From NCBI GenBank assembly GCA_011634665.1, contig WAEK01000008.1, positions 1,667,501 to 1,731,500 on the forward strand: 64,000 bases of DNA, written 5' to 3'. The position numbers and the translations under genes were made by a program. Positions 1 to 10,848 of the stretch are shown here, in pieces (the stretch's first letter is position 1; every line of letters starts with the position of its first letter). The notes beneath the pieces were generated by a model that worked only from the letters and a program-made list of their open reading frames with translations, ran no database searches and had not been told where the DNA came from. The DNA comes from Mortierella sp. BCC40632. Lineage: Eukaryota > Mortierellomycota > Mortierellomycetes > Mortierellales > Mortierellaceae.

Positions 1-1483
1 GGCTGACTCCTTGTAATTCTCTCGGTAATGATCCAGACAAACCCATTTGACATGTCCCTCGTCAGTCACTATACGATAGAGATTTCCAAGAGTTCGACCA
101 GTGTCTCGGTTTGAAAGATATGACTCTAGTTGCCTCAGGTCGGCACCCTCCAGTGCCTCAATATTACTGTACTTGGGATCATCCTCGGTTTCATTTTCCA
201 GGCCTGTCGCTTCCATTCTAGATTGTAGAATCGAGATAGCATCATCTACAAGACTACCAAAGATGTCTTGTATTTCCTTGATCGCGTCCGATGCAAGCTC
301 TACCTGCTCTGATACATTGGCCATCGCGAGAGCTGGGACAACGGTGGCGGCCGCAGCGACGCCATACTTGATCATCTGGAGAATGGTTAGGATATAGGGA
401 CCGTATTTTTCGAGGAATTCTGTCGGTTGGTCCACATCGTATCCTTCGTGTTTGGCAAGATGGATCTTATGGAGCTTTTTCGAAGACTCGTTCATCGTGT
501 GAGCACCGCACTCGCAGAGAAAGTAAAGACGGAACGGAATCGTGAATGGATTGAACCTATCTCTGAGACGAACTTCTCTTGGTAGGATGATAAATAGTCG
601 CGGGATTGGATACTCGAGTAGCTCATAGGTCTGCGTGAGAACTGACTGAAGTCGCCCCTGGATGATGGCTAGTCGGTCGAGTGCCTGTTGTTGCATGTCC
701 CTTAACTCTAACTGCATGTCACTGATCTGGTCCTGCTTCTTACTTAACTCATTCTGTAAAGTAGACATGTGGCTCTGTTGATCGAGAAGTTGGCCGTGAA
801 GAGTAACGACTTCGGTGTGATGACCAGACATCACGTTGATTATTTTATTTGCTTGCCGCGACTGCCCCGTCATGATAGCCTGCAGACCAGAGTCAACAGT
901 TCGTTCGTAGACTTTAATAAGAGACTGGGTTTCGTCAGAGATGTTATGTGTTCTCGAGACAATCTCCAGGTTCGCTGACCGGTTGTTTAGTTGTTTGGTG
1001 TCGATAATGGCTAGATGACCGACTTTCTGGTCAAGATTGGTCTGGTGACAGTGTTCGTCTGGCCAATGGACTCCGTCGGGGGAAGGAAGGCATATCACCT
1101 TGGCAGCTTCAATGGGCCGCTGGGGAATGTTCTCAAGGTTTGGTTCCGGAAATGCGACCACAACTTCAAAGACCGTGTTTGGGGAGGCGGCTATTCTCAA
1201 TGGCTCAAATCTAACATAAAAAAAAAAATTGTCAGAATAGTAGGCTCCTTGCGCGAGCTTAGCATAAGCGATCCAAAGGTGCTTACTCCCTCATCTTGGC
1301 GTCACACTCGAAATCAACCATCTCGTCATCCTTGAGGACATAGAGGACCCCTGGGTAGGCTCGGACAATATTATCCCACCGGACAACATCTTTTCTTGTC
1401 TCTTCGTCAAATCGTATCGGGATGATGACGCTTTTTCGAGGCACGATGTCTGCCGAGCAATAGAACTGCTGGCCCTTTGTCAT
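1..1483 (-). CDS. Uncharacterised Mortierella-type family protein, 5' part (runs off window edge)
   Basis: Not recognised as a named family. Exon 1 is 1483-1287 and exon 2 starts at 1210 and continues past base 1; the 76-nt intron 1211-1286 has donor GTAAGC and acceptor TTAG. The first exon (197 nt, phase 2) encodes a compact 66-residue N-terminal segment ending YVLKDDEMVDFECD. Exon 2 encodes a region with LEYPIPRLFIILP and then LYFLCECGDHTMNET, a hydrophobic segment, and at the window edge the motif EGHVKWVCLDHYRENYKES. All of these also occur in the complete copy at 11940-15041, with the same intron position, phase and first-exon length, so the two are paralogues. At the DNA level they are clearly diverged, so this is not a recent duplication. 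The open frame argues that this copy is intact as far as it can be read. Function unknown. Confidence 0.8.
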
Positions 1484-1580
1484 ATTGGAACCTCTGACGG
1501 TTGGTTTGTAAAAAGGAGATCCTACAGGTAGTGGAAAGGGCGAGACCACGCAATGAGAAGAAGTGATGGGTTTAATGTAA

Positions 1581-1600
1581 GGATGAGGATGAGGATGAGG
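1581..1600. repeat. (GGATGA)n microsatellite
   Basis: About three copies of the hexamer GGATGA in the spacer between the partial family gene and the protease. The spacer 1484-1881 otherwise shows nothing I can call. Confidence 0.7.
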
Positions 1601-1881
1601 AAGGTTGATTTGTGTAGCTCATTCGGATGGCGCTCATCCATGCAAGCTAACGGAAAACACGGAATGGGAAATGATTGGAGCGTCCAACTGCGCATTCTCT
1701 CCATTCTTGGCAAAGGGTCCAACCCCGACTCTCCGATTAAGGCAGAGCCAATGGTACAAAGATTCCTCTTAGTAGGATCTCCTGCTATGGTGACCCATAG
1801 TTTGGAAAAATAGGGCTGTTGATGAGTATGCACCGCTGTGTATTTTAAACACTTCCTTTTTTTTTCTGGTTCCTACTTCAC

Positions 1882-4687
1882 TTATGCTAGTACTACTGTC
1901 CCGAGGTTAAAAACCTCAAAGTCATTAGGGTATCTGCCTTTGGTTAATTGCCTCTGTGATGCTACTACAATATTGTAGATTCCAGGAGGCACCTGTACAG
2001 GCTTAGTGGACGATTTGCCATTAGCCACACATTTGCCACTCCAGACCCATCTTCTATCACCAGTCTCGCTCATTGAAAGAGATGTACGACCAAAGATGCC
2101 TGTTGCAACAGACCCTTCATCGTCAACCAAGAACCCAACAAATGCCTTGGTGATACCATGGTAGATCCGAATCTGGCCATCAAGTGTATGTGACGCTAAC
2201 CGAGTAACCACGACAGGCTTCTCCTTGTCGAGTAGGAAGGTATAGCTAGCACCATTTCCGGGGATTGGCACAATCTCATCGGAAGGGCTGAGAAGTTTAA
2301 GCGAGGGATACCCGTTTTTGGTGTCCATAATCGGGAGCTTGGAGATGTCGCCTTTGATACCGGCATACGGTACATGGACAGCAGGAGCACCCTGTGTGGA
2401 AGGAGTTGCAATAATGAATCCCGAGTAGAGTGGAAACATGGAAGGATTTCCGCTCTTTGGCTGCAAGATCTGGATCCGGATCTTTTGACGCTGACCAGCC
2501 GCGATTTTGACTCTGTTCACAGAGAATCGGACGATTGCATCATCCCTCTCCACTACTGGTTTTCCCAGAGGAAAGGTATTGCCATCTGGATATGAGTTTA
2601 GAGCGTCGGCAGGAAGGTGCGAAAGCGTGTAGGTCTCTGGGAACTGGGCGTTGTTTGCAATGGTGATTTCGACGGTGCCTCGGTGATGGGTTGTATCCAA
2701 GAGATTGATATGGTCGGGAGAGATACTAGACTTGGTCATGATGGCATCCACGGCACTGATAAATCCGGAGCCTTGACGTGCTGCAGAAGTATAGGAGTCG
2801 GATGTTACGTTGTGCCAGATCTTTGCAGTATTCTTGAAAGCTCGGCGGATGACGCTGGCTGGTGGTTTAGTACCCTTTGCTTGGATATAGAGAGCATAGG
2901 CTCCTGCAATGTATGGTGAGGACATGGATGTACCCGATGCGACAGAGTAAGCACCTTGCGAAAGAGCCCAGCTCGATAGAATGTTGGCACCGGGAGCGCT
3001 GATGTCAGGCTTTAAGTTCAGATTCCCTGCAAGTCCCAAAGAGGAGAAAAATGACGGAGAGCTACTTCCAGGCAGTGCAAAAGGAACCATCTTGTCGTTC
3101 CATACAAATGATGCGTTCGGATTTTTCTTGTAAACCTCAAGTAGTACATCTTTTGCATATTGAGGGAGCATTGCCATCGGGTAGCCAGCAGTCGCATTGT
3201 AAACCTCAATTAGCTCATCAAAAGGACCCACAGTCAACACCCCAACAGCGCCCTTTTCCTTAGCATACTCTGCACGTTGGCTAGGACTGCAGCTTGCAGT
3301 GTACTCAAACTTTGTAAGGAGAATCTTGTTGCTCATCTCGGGCAATTTTTGGTAAAGCTCTTGTTTACAGCCATCTGCGAGTATGTCATTGTCCAGGAGA
3401 GGCACCAAGGTCACAGGTTGCACAAATTGAAATGGTTGATCCCAAGACTTGGCCGGAACGTACGGTATGTCGCTACTGTCCCCATACACAAAAGTGTTGA
3501 TGAAGACAGCCTTGTTATTGAAAGAACCAACAGATGTGGTCTCCAACCCGAGACCATTGTCCTCGACCATAGCAACACCGTCTTCACCACCGTTTCCAGC
3601 CGACCCGACAGAAATCAGTCCACGTTTGGCGAGTCTGTCAGCCATCTCGCCGAGTGGATTTGTAGAAAAGCTCGGGCCGAGGCCAAAGGACATATTGATT
3701 ATCTACACGCGGGAATAAATGCTAGTGTGAGTGAACTGACGGGAGACTGGCCATTGCTAATTTCAGTAAAAAAAAAAAAAAAAAAACCCTTACATCCATT
3801 CCGTCCTTGGAAGCTTGCTCCATGGCTGCAAGAGCTGACATCAAGTCAATAGGTGTACCACACCCTCCAATCTTGTAGGCCCCAAATGTGACCTCAGGGG
3901 CCACGCCAATAAAAGGGCGGGGAGGCTTCGGGTTCAGAGAAGGATCCATACCATTCCCTCCAATGACACCAGCAACATGGGTTCCATGACCCAAACAGTC
4001 CATTGGGTCGGCGTCCGGGCGAACTGACTCTCGAGTGCCATTGTAAGTATCCCCAGCAAAGTCATACCCGTGAGTAATACGGCAGTTAGGACCGAGGCAA
4101 CCCTCCTTGGCACCAGGCATGGCAAAGACTGGATGTTTGTAGTCGAGCCCCGAGTCGATAACACCAACTCTAATCCCCTTCCCTGTCAGCTTGAATTTCT
4201 CTTGGAGAATGTCGACACCGGTCATACTGTGAAGAGAAACGTCCTCCGAGGAACTAAGGATCCCTCGTTTACGAAGAAGGGACGATACACCCGGATGTAG
4301 ACTTGCCAGGGGAAGAGAAGAGCGTTTTTGAATCTCTGGCAAATGCGTCACAGTCGCGGGCCAAACATGTTTGATGCCAGGAATGTTTGCTAGTGCGTGG
4401 CCGTCATGGTTGGAGCGGACGCGGAGCGCTAGACCGTTCAAGACATCATACTCATGGTGGGTATCGTATTCTACATTGCGTTTCTGAAGCAGAACATAGG
4501 CATCGCTATGGGTGACATGGTCGTCGTATTGGATGATGTAGTGATGTTCTACCACGGTGTTGGTTTTAGCACCAGGTAGGTCGCGCTTCTGGAGAGTGTG
4601 GAATGTTCCAGCGGACGAGACTGAGACAAATGCAAGGGCAGCAACGAAAGGGAGTAGTGTCCACATCGTGCGCGAGTATGTGCACAA
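1882..4687 (-). CDS. Secreted subtilisin-like serine protease (S8) with PA domain
   Basis: Two exons, 4687-3794 and 3702-1882, flank a 91-nt intron with an A-rich tract on the plus strand (donor GAT/GTAAGG, acceptor TGTAG); product about 904 residues. The N-terminus MCTYSRTMWTLLPFVAALAF looks like a signal peptide, and a second Met at residue 8 is an alternative start. Residues 40-110 resemble an inhibitor-I9 propeptide. The catalytic triad is visible: Asp178 in GVIDSG, His234 in GHGTHVAG, Ser557 in SGTSMSSP, with oxyanion Asn334 in SAGN. The intron sits just before the conserved INMSFG strand. A protease-associated insert spans about 400-490, and a long beta-rich C-terminal region follows. 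Family knowledge: fungal Vpr/minor-extracellular-protease-like subtilases are secreted and degrade extracellular protein. All key residues are present, so it should be active. Confidence 0.93.
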
Positions 4688-4770
4688 GAGGAAGTGGGGA
4701 GGGGGAAGGGAGTAGGAGGAGAGTGCGTACCAAGGATTGAAGAACTGGTGGGCAGGGGTGGTCGGAATGT

Positions 4771-4778
4771 GTTTTATA
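4771..4778 (-). promoter_or_regulatory. Candidate TATA box of the subtilase gene
   Basis: The minus strand reads TATAAAAC 84 nt upstream of the protease ATG at 4687, a plausible core-promoter position. No other element was confirmed. Confidence 0.45.
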
Positions 4779-5589
4779 AGGGTCTACAATGGGCGCAACA
4801 CGATTACCAAAGGCCAGGGGATCTCTGCCTTTTTTAGGCTCTTTTTCAGCGCGCTTTGGGCTACGGTGGTGATTAAACGCTCTTCAGGGGCAAGGCGTTA
4901 TATTGGGAGGTGGTAGCTCGGAGCTGCATCATCTACCCTGTTTTGTGTAGTACAAAGCCATGTCTGTCAACAGCCAACCGCATGTATGACCTTACCTCGC
5001 AATTTGCCTTCAAAGAGGGCCCAAACAACACAGCTGCACCTTTGTAGTGTACGCATGATCTCTGGGCAAATTGAGTGAGGGGGGAACCATCGAAACAAAT
5101 TCCAGGAAGAGGAAGTGCCTCCTCTAGTTAGTCTAAAACAGGAATGGGACTAAGGCAGGGCGACCGCTCTGCCTTTTTTTTTTTTTTTTTTTTTTGTGTA
5201 TTTCGTTCCTCCTGGCTCATCTCTTCCCATCAACTTGTCAGTGTCCAGTGCACACAAAGAATGTCTCGTCTAGTTGGAGGAAGACGAGCCACAGAAAGAC
5301 GGACGCGTCGCTCCCCAGATTCAGGAACAGCCTTCTGATCAAGCCAGGACAAATTCGGACGCCAAAAACAGCCTCAAAGAGGGCACAGTCACAACAGCCT
5401 GCTAGTTTGGAAATCACGACCCTGTCAGTAAGGAGGTATACCCCTAGTTGGTGGAGTATGCGCTTGGTCGGATCAAAATCAATAGAGAACCAGAGGACAA
5501 AGCCAAAGGAACCAAGCGAGGTGACAAATCAAGAGCTGAAAGGGAGGTCCGAGAAGACTCCCAATTGCCAAAGTCGTGCTGCCACCACC
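4779..5589. other. Spacer upstream of the protease
   Basis: No gene supported. It holds a T21 tract around 5174-5194 and unpersuasive short open frames. Confidence 0.5.
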
Positions 5590-5703
5590 ATGGATGAACA
5601 CCTCATTTCCAAAGCCGCGGAGAACTGTTTCACCGCCATCGGATCCTACTTTGTGAGAGAGATGCAGGAACGTATGGTAAAGCCGGCCTTAATTGAACAG
5701 TGA
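5590..5703 (+). CDS. Possible first exon of a small unrecognised gene
   Basis: The ATG at 5590 lies in a good fungal start context (CACCACCATGG) and opens a short frame beginning MDEHLISKAAENCFTAIG. A possible donor GTAAAG follows at 5674. I could not find a convincing second exon, so this is either a very small protein (37 residues to the stop at 5703), a fragment of a spliced gene, or chance. Function unknown. Confidence 0.2.
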   Translation: MDEHLISKAAENCFTAIGSYFVREMQERMVKPALIEQ

Positions 5704-6612
5704 TGCCTATGTTGAGTTGTTCATGACTAAGGTCTTCAGTGAGACGTTCAAACATTAATCACATAAACCTCCCATCTCTCGTCGACAAGTGTGGAGATTA
5801 TTGGCTGGAGGGAACCTGGGTTTGAGCGAGGCACGACTCACTTGATGATGCCAATCGATGGGCGCTTGGCTGCAAGTGGTTGTGTTTGTTTAAGGAATAG
5901 GACGATCGGATAGAAGGAAAGAGCAAGTTTCCCAGTTCGTCTCTGCGGTAAAGTTATGGGGTCGCATAGACGTGTGAAACCGAGAAGGGTCGATGCGGTG
6001 GATGCATGAATGGAGGAATGGACGAGCGAGCAAGAGTTTCTGGTCAAGGACCTGCATCTGCATGTCTTTCGATTTCTTGTACGGGCAAGCCCGTGAGAAC
6101 AGATACTTCAGAGCCAACCGTCAAGAAAAATGACTCGATAAGAAGGGCAAGCGAAAAGGGTACAGAATGTATTTATGAAGTTCAGTATGATGAAGAAGCA
6201 GTTATCCGATTGATTGCCAGGATTCCCTTTTATCCAAAGAATCTCGAGAGTCAATTGGAGGTGTCGCTCGAAATCAAGCATGTGCGGTGCCCTTGTGTAT
6301 GGGTGGAGCCTCTTATCGATCATCACTATATTAAGTCAAGGAGATGTACAAGTCTCCTATCTGCGTCTCCATGGGTATGATAGATGTTTCCATTTATGGT
6401 AGTCTAACGGTAAGCGTAGTAGCTCAATTGGATCTACGATAAACGAAAACCTGACAGCTCGTTCTCTCTAGGATACCAACGGTTTGTATTCGTGACTGGG
6501 GATACTGTCCCTGGGTATGGGCTTCCTTTTTTTTCGTTGTTGACAGGTCCGAGTGTAAAATGGCGGTAAACCGGTGAACAGCGAAAAAGAAGCTAATCAA
6601 TAATAAAGTTGT
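5704..6612. other. Spacer left of the DIRS element
   Basis: Short open frames on both strands, none resembling a family I know. Nothing else is supported. Confidence 0.5.
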
Positions 6613-6648
6613 GGCTAGCAAAGTCGAATATCATGAAGACTTTAGCCT

Positions 6649-6694
6649 ATTATCCGAGGGGCCAGGACCATATATGTGTAACCTTCTTTACTCG

Positions 6695-6740
<46 letters not shown>

Positions 6741-6786
6741 CCGCTAAATAAATTCAGCTCTCCACACTACAGAGTACTACATCTTC
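6649..6786. repeat. DIRS inverted terminal repeat, 3' side of the element
   Basis: Reverse complement of 10729-10847, differing mainly in a poly(A) run of about 43 nt (6695-6737), where the other copy has 13 T followed by CTGGATTTTC. The 36 bp outside it (6613-6648) are absent from the other terminus but recur in the internal complementary region, like the right-hand extension known from DIRS-1. Confidence 0.88.
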
Positions 6787-6850
6787 GATGGGAGAGACAG
6801 GAAAACAACTAAAAAGAAAACTAAGGGAGGAAATAACGAGGGTGGGAGCT

Positions 6851-6943
6851 ATATGGTCCTGGCCCCTCGGATAATAGGCTAAAAAAGTCTTCATGATATT
6901 CGACTTTGCTAGCCATTATCCATTTGGGGCCAGGACCATATAT
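6851..6943. repeat. DIRS internal complementary region
   Basis: Two back-to-back blocks: one complementary to the extension and outer end at 6613-6672, the other complementary to the outer end at 10816-10848. Their junction reads GCTAGC/CATTATCC on the plus strand and corresponds to the joined ends of a circular intermediate. A few base differences (an extra AAA near 6882) show divergence since insertion. Confidence 0.88.
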
Positions 6944-6961
6944 GTGGATCCAGAGCGGAAT

Positions 6962-7932
6962 TTATGGCAAAATCATCGACGTGAAATTGGTTGAAGTAGC
7001 TGTGTTCAACCGATAGAACTTGTCGAAAAGTACAGAGGACGACCAATTCCCGTGTACGACAACGTCGTCCACTCTAGCACCCTGTCTGATTGCAGCCGTG
7101 GAACCAATTGCTCTTGCTTTAGGGAGCTTGGCATTCTTGGGAAGATTTAGCTTGCGTGTAATCGAAGCGATGTGGTTGCTGATGCGTTCAGAACCGACTG
7201 GTTTGTCTAGGTCTCTGACATCTCGGATCAATGGGCGATACGATAATGAGGGGTCCTTCGGGTGAGGGACATCTACCTCATGGCCTTGAATACGCGATAG
7301 GTACTCGGCAAGCGTCTTGATAGGGCACAACAAAGGGTCATCATGGCATTTGACGGTGGTGTATTTGCAGATACGACTACCCCTCCTAGTTTCCTTTGGT
7401 AAGAGGATTGGTAATACCACAGCGAACTGGTCTATATGAAACCTGTCATTGGAGAGATCAATGCACATTATATCGCTGGGTCGGAAGAAACCGCAGGTAC
7501 CAAGGAGCCAACAAAGCTTTTTGGGTGAGGAAAAGATCAGTGAGGGACGAGTTCTGCCCCTGCTGTCGGAAGTGTTCCACGATTGGACTGATATCGATGC
7601 TTAACTCCTTTGTGTGCTTGATCTCTCGTCTGCGAAGAGAGCGAAAGAACTGTTGGTAGTCTTCACCGTTGAAGAGAGACTTGTCGTCGTACATCTGAAT
7701 GATGGCTGATTTGTAAGTGTCAACTGTGTTGGCTGCCCATCCATTAATGGATACACCTGAGGCTAACCAGTTGAGGAGTTGGACTGGTTGAGGTACCATT
7801 GCGTCTACGTTGCGTGCTGTAGCCCAAGTTATGTACCTGTCCTGTATGCTGGAATACGCTTTTTTTGTCTGCGTTGTACTTCTGGGCTATCGACTATGAT
7901 AGATGCTGTGCTTGCATCCCATCCTTTGTCCA
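6962..7932 (-). pseudogene. DIRS tyrosine recombinase, frameshifted
   Basis: Located where DIRS elements carry the recombinase. The N-terminal core-binding part reads ASGVSINGWAANTVDTYKSA, then a frame change near 7480 leads into GFFRPSD, which holds the first catalytic Arg, and the C-terminal part ends HGNWSSSVLFDKFY with the nucleophile-type Tyr. The usual HxxR box is poorly kept: the matching stretch reads LPKARAIGSTAA, without the His. A second frame change near 7800-7830 separates the first residues. With the broken frame and missing His, this copy is unlikely to be catalytic. Confidence 0.85.
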
Positions 7933-9780
7933 TTAGGCGTCGCCTCTTATCTTCCAAGCGCATAAAGACCAGTGGGGGTTCTTCTCCAGGATGTCCGGTG
8001 CGTTTCCTGGGGCTGGGATCACTCTGTGTCGAGGGACAGGCATCGGTGGAGCTGTTGCCATTTCTAACGCCGTTGGGAACCAGACTGCTGTCGGCCAATA
8101 GGGAGTTATCAGAGTGGCTTGAATTTTCTCCATGCGGATCTTCTGAAGAATGAGGGAGATCAGATTCCATGGAGGGCAAATGTAAGCTCTGCCTAGGTCC
8201 ACCCAGGAGTGTTTGAGAGCGTCGCAACCGATGGCGTCTGCTGATGGCTTCCAAGTCATGTACCGTGGCAGTTGGTGGTTGCTGGGAGAGGCGAAGAGAT
8301 CGACGTGGTGAGGTCCCCAATACCGATCTAGTTTTGCGAAGAACTGAGGGTCTATGGACCATTCCAGTTGACCTACGAGCCGTCGTGATGGAGCGTCTGC
8401 AGGATTGAAGGCTGAGGGCATATGTCGTCCGTATCCTTGTCTCTGTCTGTAGACACCATTCCCATATCGTCGTCGCCAGTTTCCTCAATTGTGGTGACCT
8501 TGTCCCTCCGAACCTGTTGATGTAGGATATTGTCGTAATATTGTCCGATATTATGTTGACGACTTTTCCCTTTGCTTCCGGTTGTCGAAGGGCGATTTGC
8601 ACTGCCAACAGTTCCTTGACATTGATGTGCTTGTGTTGATCTCGAGGAGGCCAAGTCCCTTTGACCGTCCTGTTGTTGATCACTACACCCCACCCTGGGT
8701 CGGAGGCGTCTGTGTAGATGTCTGCTTGAGGTGTTGAGGTGATCCATGAAAGCCCATTCCATTCCTTGAGTTGTGTCGTCCACCAGTGTAGCTCCTTGCA
8801 TGCTGCTGGAGATAGAGATATTAAGCTCTCCCATGAGTCCTCTGATTTCAGAGCTTGTATCTTCTCGGTCATCAGGTTTTGGACTTTGAGACGGGCCGGG
8901 AATACTGCGGCTGTCATCGCGACTGTCTTGCCGATAAAGGACGACAGTTGGCGAACTGAGCATTCCTTCTTGTTCAACATCTTGGATGCCATCCTGCGAA
9001 CATCGCGGATCTTCTTGCCCGGCAGACGAAGTGTCATCGAGGCTGTGTCTAGCTCGAACCCCAGGTGCTCCAGCTTCTTGGATGGTTTGAGGCTCGACTT
9101 GGACTCCTTTGTCAAGAAACCGAGGTCCTTGAGCTTCTTTTAGGACCCTGTTGGTGGCTATCTCTGACTTCTTTTTGGATGTCGCTGCGATAATTAGATC
9201 GTCCAGATAGGCTGAGATTCGAATTCCCTTTTTCCTTGCCCAGCGGAGTAGGGGTTTCAAAATCTTGGTGAAAATTAACGGTGCGAGAGACAGACCGAAT
9301 GGGAGGACCCTGAACTGATAGAGTTTTTCTTTTCCACAGGAACTGAAGATACTTCCTGGATGAGGGGTCGATGGGGACGTGGAGGAAAGCATCTCTTAAG
9401 TCTATTGAGGTAAGGTAATCGTTCCTCTTTATTAAACTGCATACATGCTGAATCGTCTCCATTTTGAACGGTCTGGTCGGTACGAACTTGTTCAGAGGCC
9501 TCAAGTTCAATACTGGGCGCAAGTCCCCTGTCTTCTTTGGAATGGTGAAGAGTTGGCTGGTGAAACCATCTCCATTTGTACATTCTATCGCTCCCTTTTC
9601 CAGTAAGGCTGACACCTCGGCGTCTATACTCGCTGTTTCCTCCTTTGAAAGGGGTCTTGGAGGAGGGTGTGTCTCCGATGTCGGAGGAGGGGAGAGAAAC
9701 GGGACCCTGTAGCCGTGCTCGATGATTCGGAGAATGGCGGGGTTGTCGGTAACAGTCCGCCATTCTTCTAAGAAGAATCT
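7933..9780 (-). pseudogene. DIRS reverse transcriptase / RNase H / methyltransferase-like polyprotein, frameshifted
   Basis: Read on the minus strand. The RT begins near 9780 and carries LLEKGAIECT, LTSIDLRDAF and the catalytic YLDD box (AYLDDLIIA). RNase H follows with IYTDASDPGWG and the ELLA helix. A third block, DLFASPSNHQLPRY followed by PPWNLI, matches the methyltransferase-like segment found in DIRS-type elements. The frame changes at about 9320, 9125 and 8420, so no continuous product is possible. The catalytic boxes themselves remain readable, which suggests moderate rather than ancient decay. Confidence 0.88.
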
Positions 9781-10673
9781 GAGTCGTCCTCCGACCTTCT
9801 CTTTGTTGGTTTGCGACTCTGGCTTCGTCCTCTTCGGTGGTTTGAGCCTCGGTACTTGTTGTCGTCCCTCCGTCTGGAGTTGTTGTCCTTGTGAAAATGG
9901 GAACGGTCATTATCGCCGTTGTTGTTTCGACGATTGTTGTATGCATTGTTCTGCTTGTACCCCTGGTTGTTGTCCCTGTTGTTGTTCTTGGGATTAGAGT
10001 AATTGTTATTCTTGAATTTACTCTTGGGTCGGAAGGTGTTCTCCAACGAACGTTGGGTCTTGAGCTCTTCCTCCAGCTTCTTAGGGTCAATGATGTCTGA
10101 GGTGTCCGACTTAAAAGGTGATGCCTTGAGCGTTGCGGATGTTGTCAAGGCGCATCCTGTTGACCTTCCCGGTTGTTCCTGCGATGTGGTCTCGCATAAG
10201 TGTCGCGAACGAGGTGCAGATCTCCACCATGTCCTTTGCGTCAATGGAAACACTGTCTTCCATTGCCCAAACTTGATGTAAGAAAAGGTCGATTGGTCTG
10301 GTGAGATTGGCGAGTCTCTTTTGAATCGAGCGTAATTGAAGATCGTGGCCTTTCTGGGAAGTTGAGAACTTGACTGAAGAAGGGGTCTTCGGTGGATCGT
10401 ACTGCATAAAAGGCGTTCTTGGGGTACTGTCTGAACGACTCCCAGAAGTCTTCATCGCTGATGTCCTGCTCGAAAAAAGGAGTTTGGGTCTGAGGGGCGT
10501 AGGGGGGGGTAGCGCTCACCCTCAGTTTCGGAGGGGTGGAAAGTGCGGATCTGAACTGGATCCTCCAACTGGGGATCGTTGTCGTGGGCATTGTCTCTTT
10601 TAAGAGCGGCAAGCTCTTTGGCCATAGTAGCCATTTGCTGTTGGAGAGAGGAGACAATATCATCTTGAGACAT
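9768..10673 (-). pseudogene. DIRS gag-like ORF1, frameshifted
   Basis: A start at 10673 (MSQDDIVSSLQQQ, coiled-coil-like) opens a frame that shifts near a G8 run (10502-10509), near 10370 and near 10110. The middle part reads KRLANLTRPIDLFLHQVWAM. The C-terminal part is rich in Asn and Arg (NNNRDNNQGYKQNNAYNNRR) and ends RRSEDDSDSS, a basic nucleic-acid-binding tail as expected for a gag-type protein. Confidence 0.75.
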
Positions 10674-10728
10674 GAGGGAAATTTGTGATCAAAAATTGCG
10701 TGCGGATAGTGTTCCTGGCGAAACAAAA

Positions 10729-10848
10729 GAAGATGTAGTACTCTGTAGTGTGGAGAGCTGAATTTATTTAGCGGGTATTTTTTTTTTTTTCTGGATTTTC
10801 GAGTAAAGAAGGTTACACATATATGGTCCTGGCCCCAAATGGATAATG
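10729..10848. repeat. DIRS inverted terminal repeat, 5' side of the element
   Basis: Inverted copy of 6649-6786 with a shorter homopolymer (T13). The outer edge reads CCAAATGGATAATG, after which unrelated host sequence begins at about 10849. Confidence 0.88.

Larger units (their letters stand above)
6613..10848 (-). mobile_element. DIRS-type tyrosine-recombinase retrotransposon, decayed
   Basis: A 4.2 kb element read on the minus strand: terminal repeat (10847-10729), gag-like ORF, reverse transcriptase, RNase H, methyltransferase-like region, tyrosine recombinase, internal complementary region (6943-6851), second terminal repeat (6786-6649) plus a roughly 36-bp extension to 6613. The termini are inverted copies of each other. 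The internal region is complementary to both outer ends joined, which is the hallmark of DIRS elements that replicate through a circle. Element ends as judged from that junction: GGCTAGC at the left and GGATAATG at the right. No flanking target duplication is apparent, as expected for recombinase integration. Several frameshifts in each coding region make this copy non-autonomous. Neighbouring host genes have intact frames, so assembly error is a less likely cause. Confidence 0.9.
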
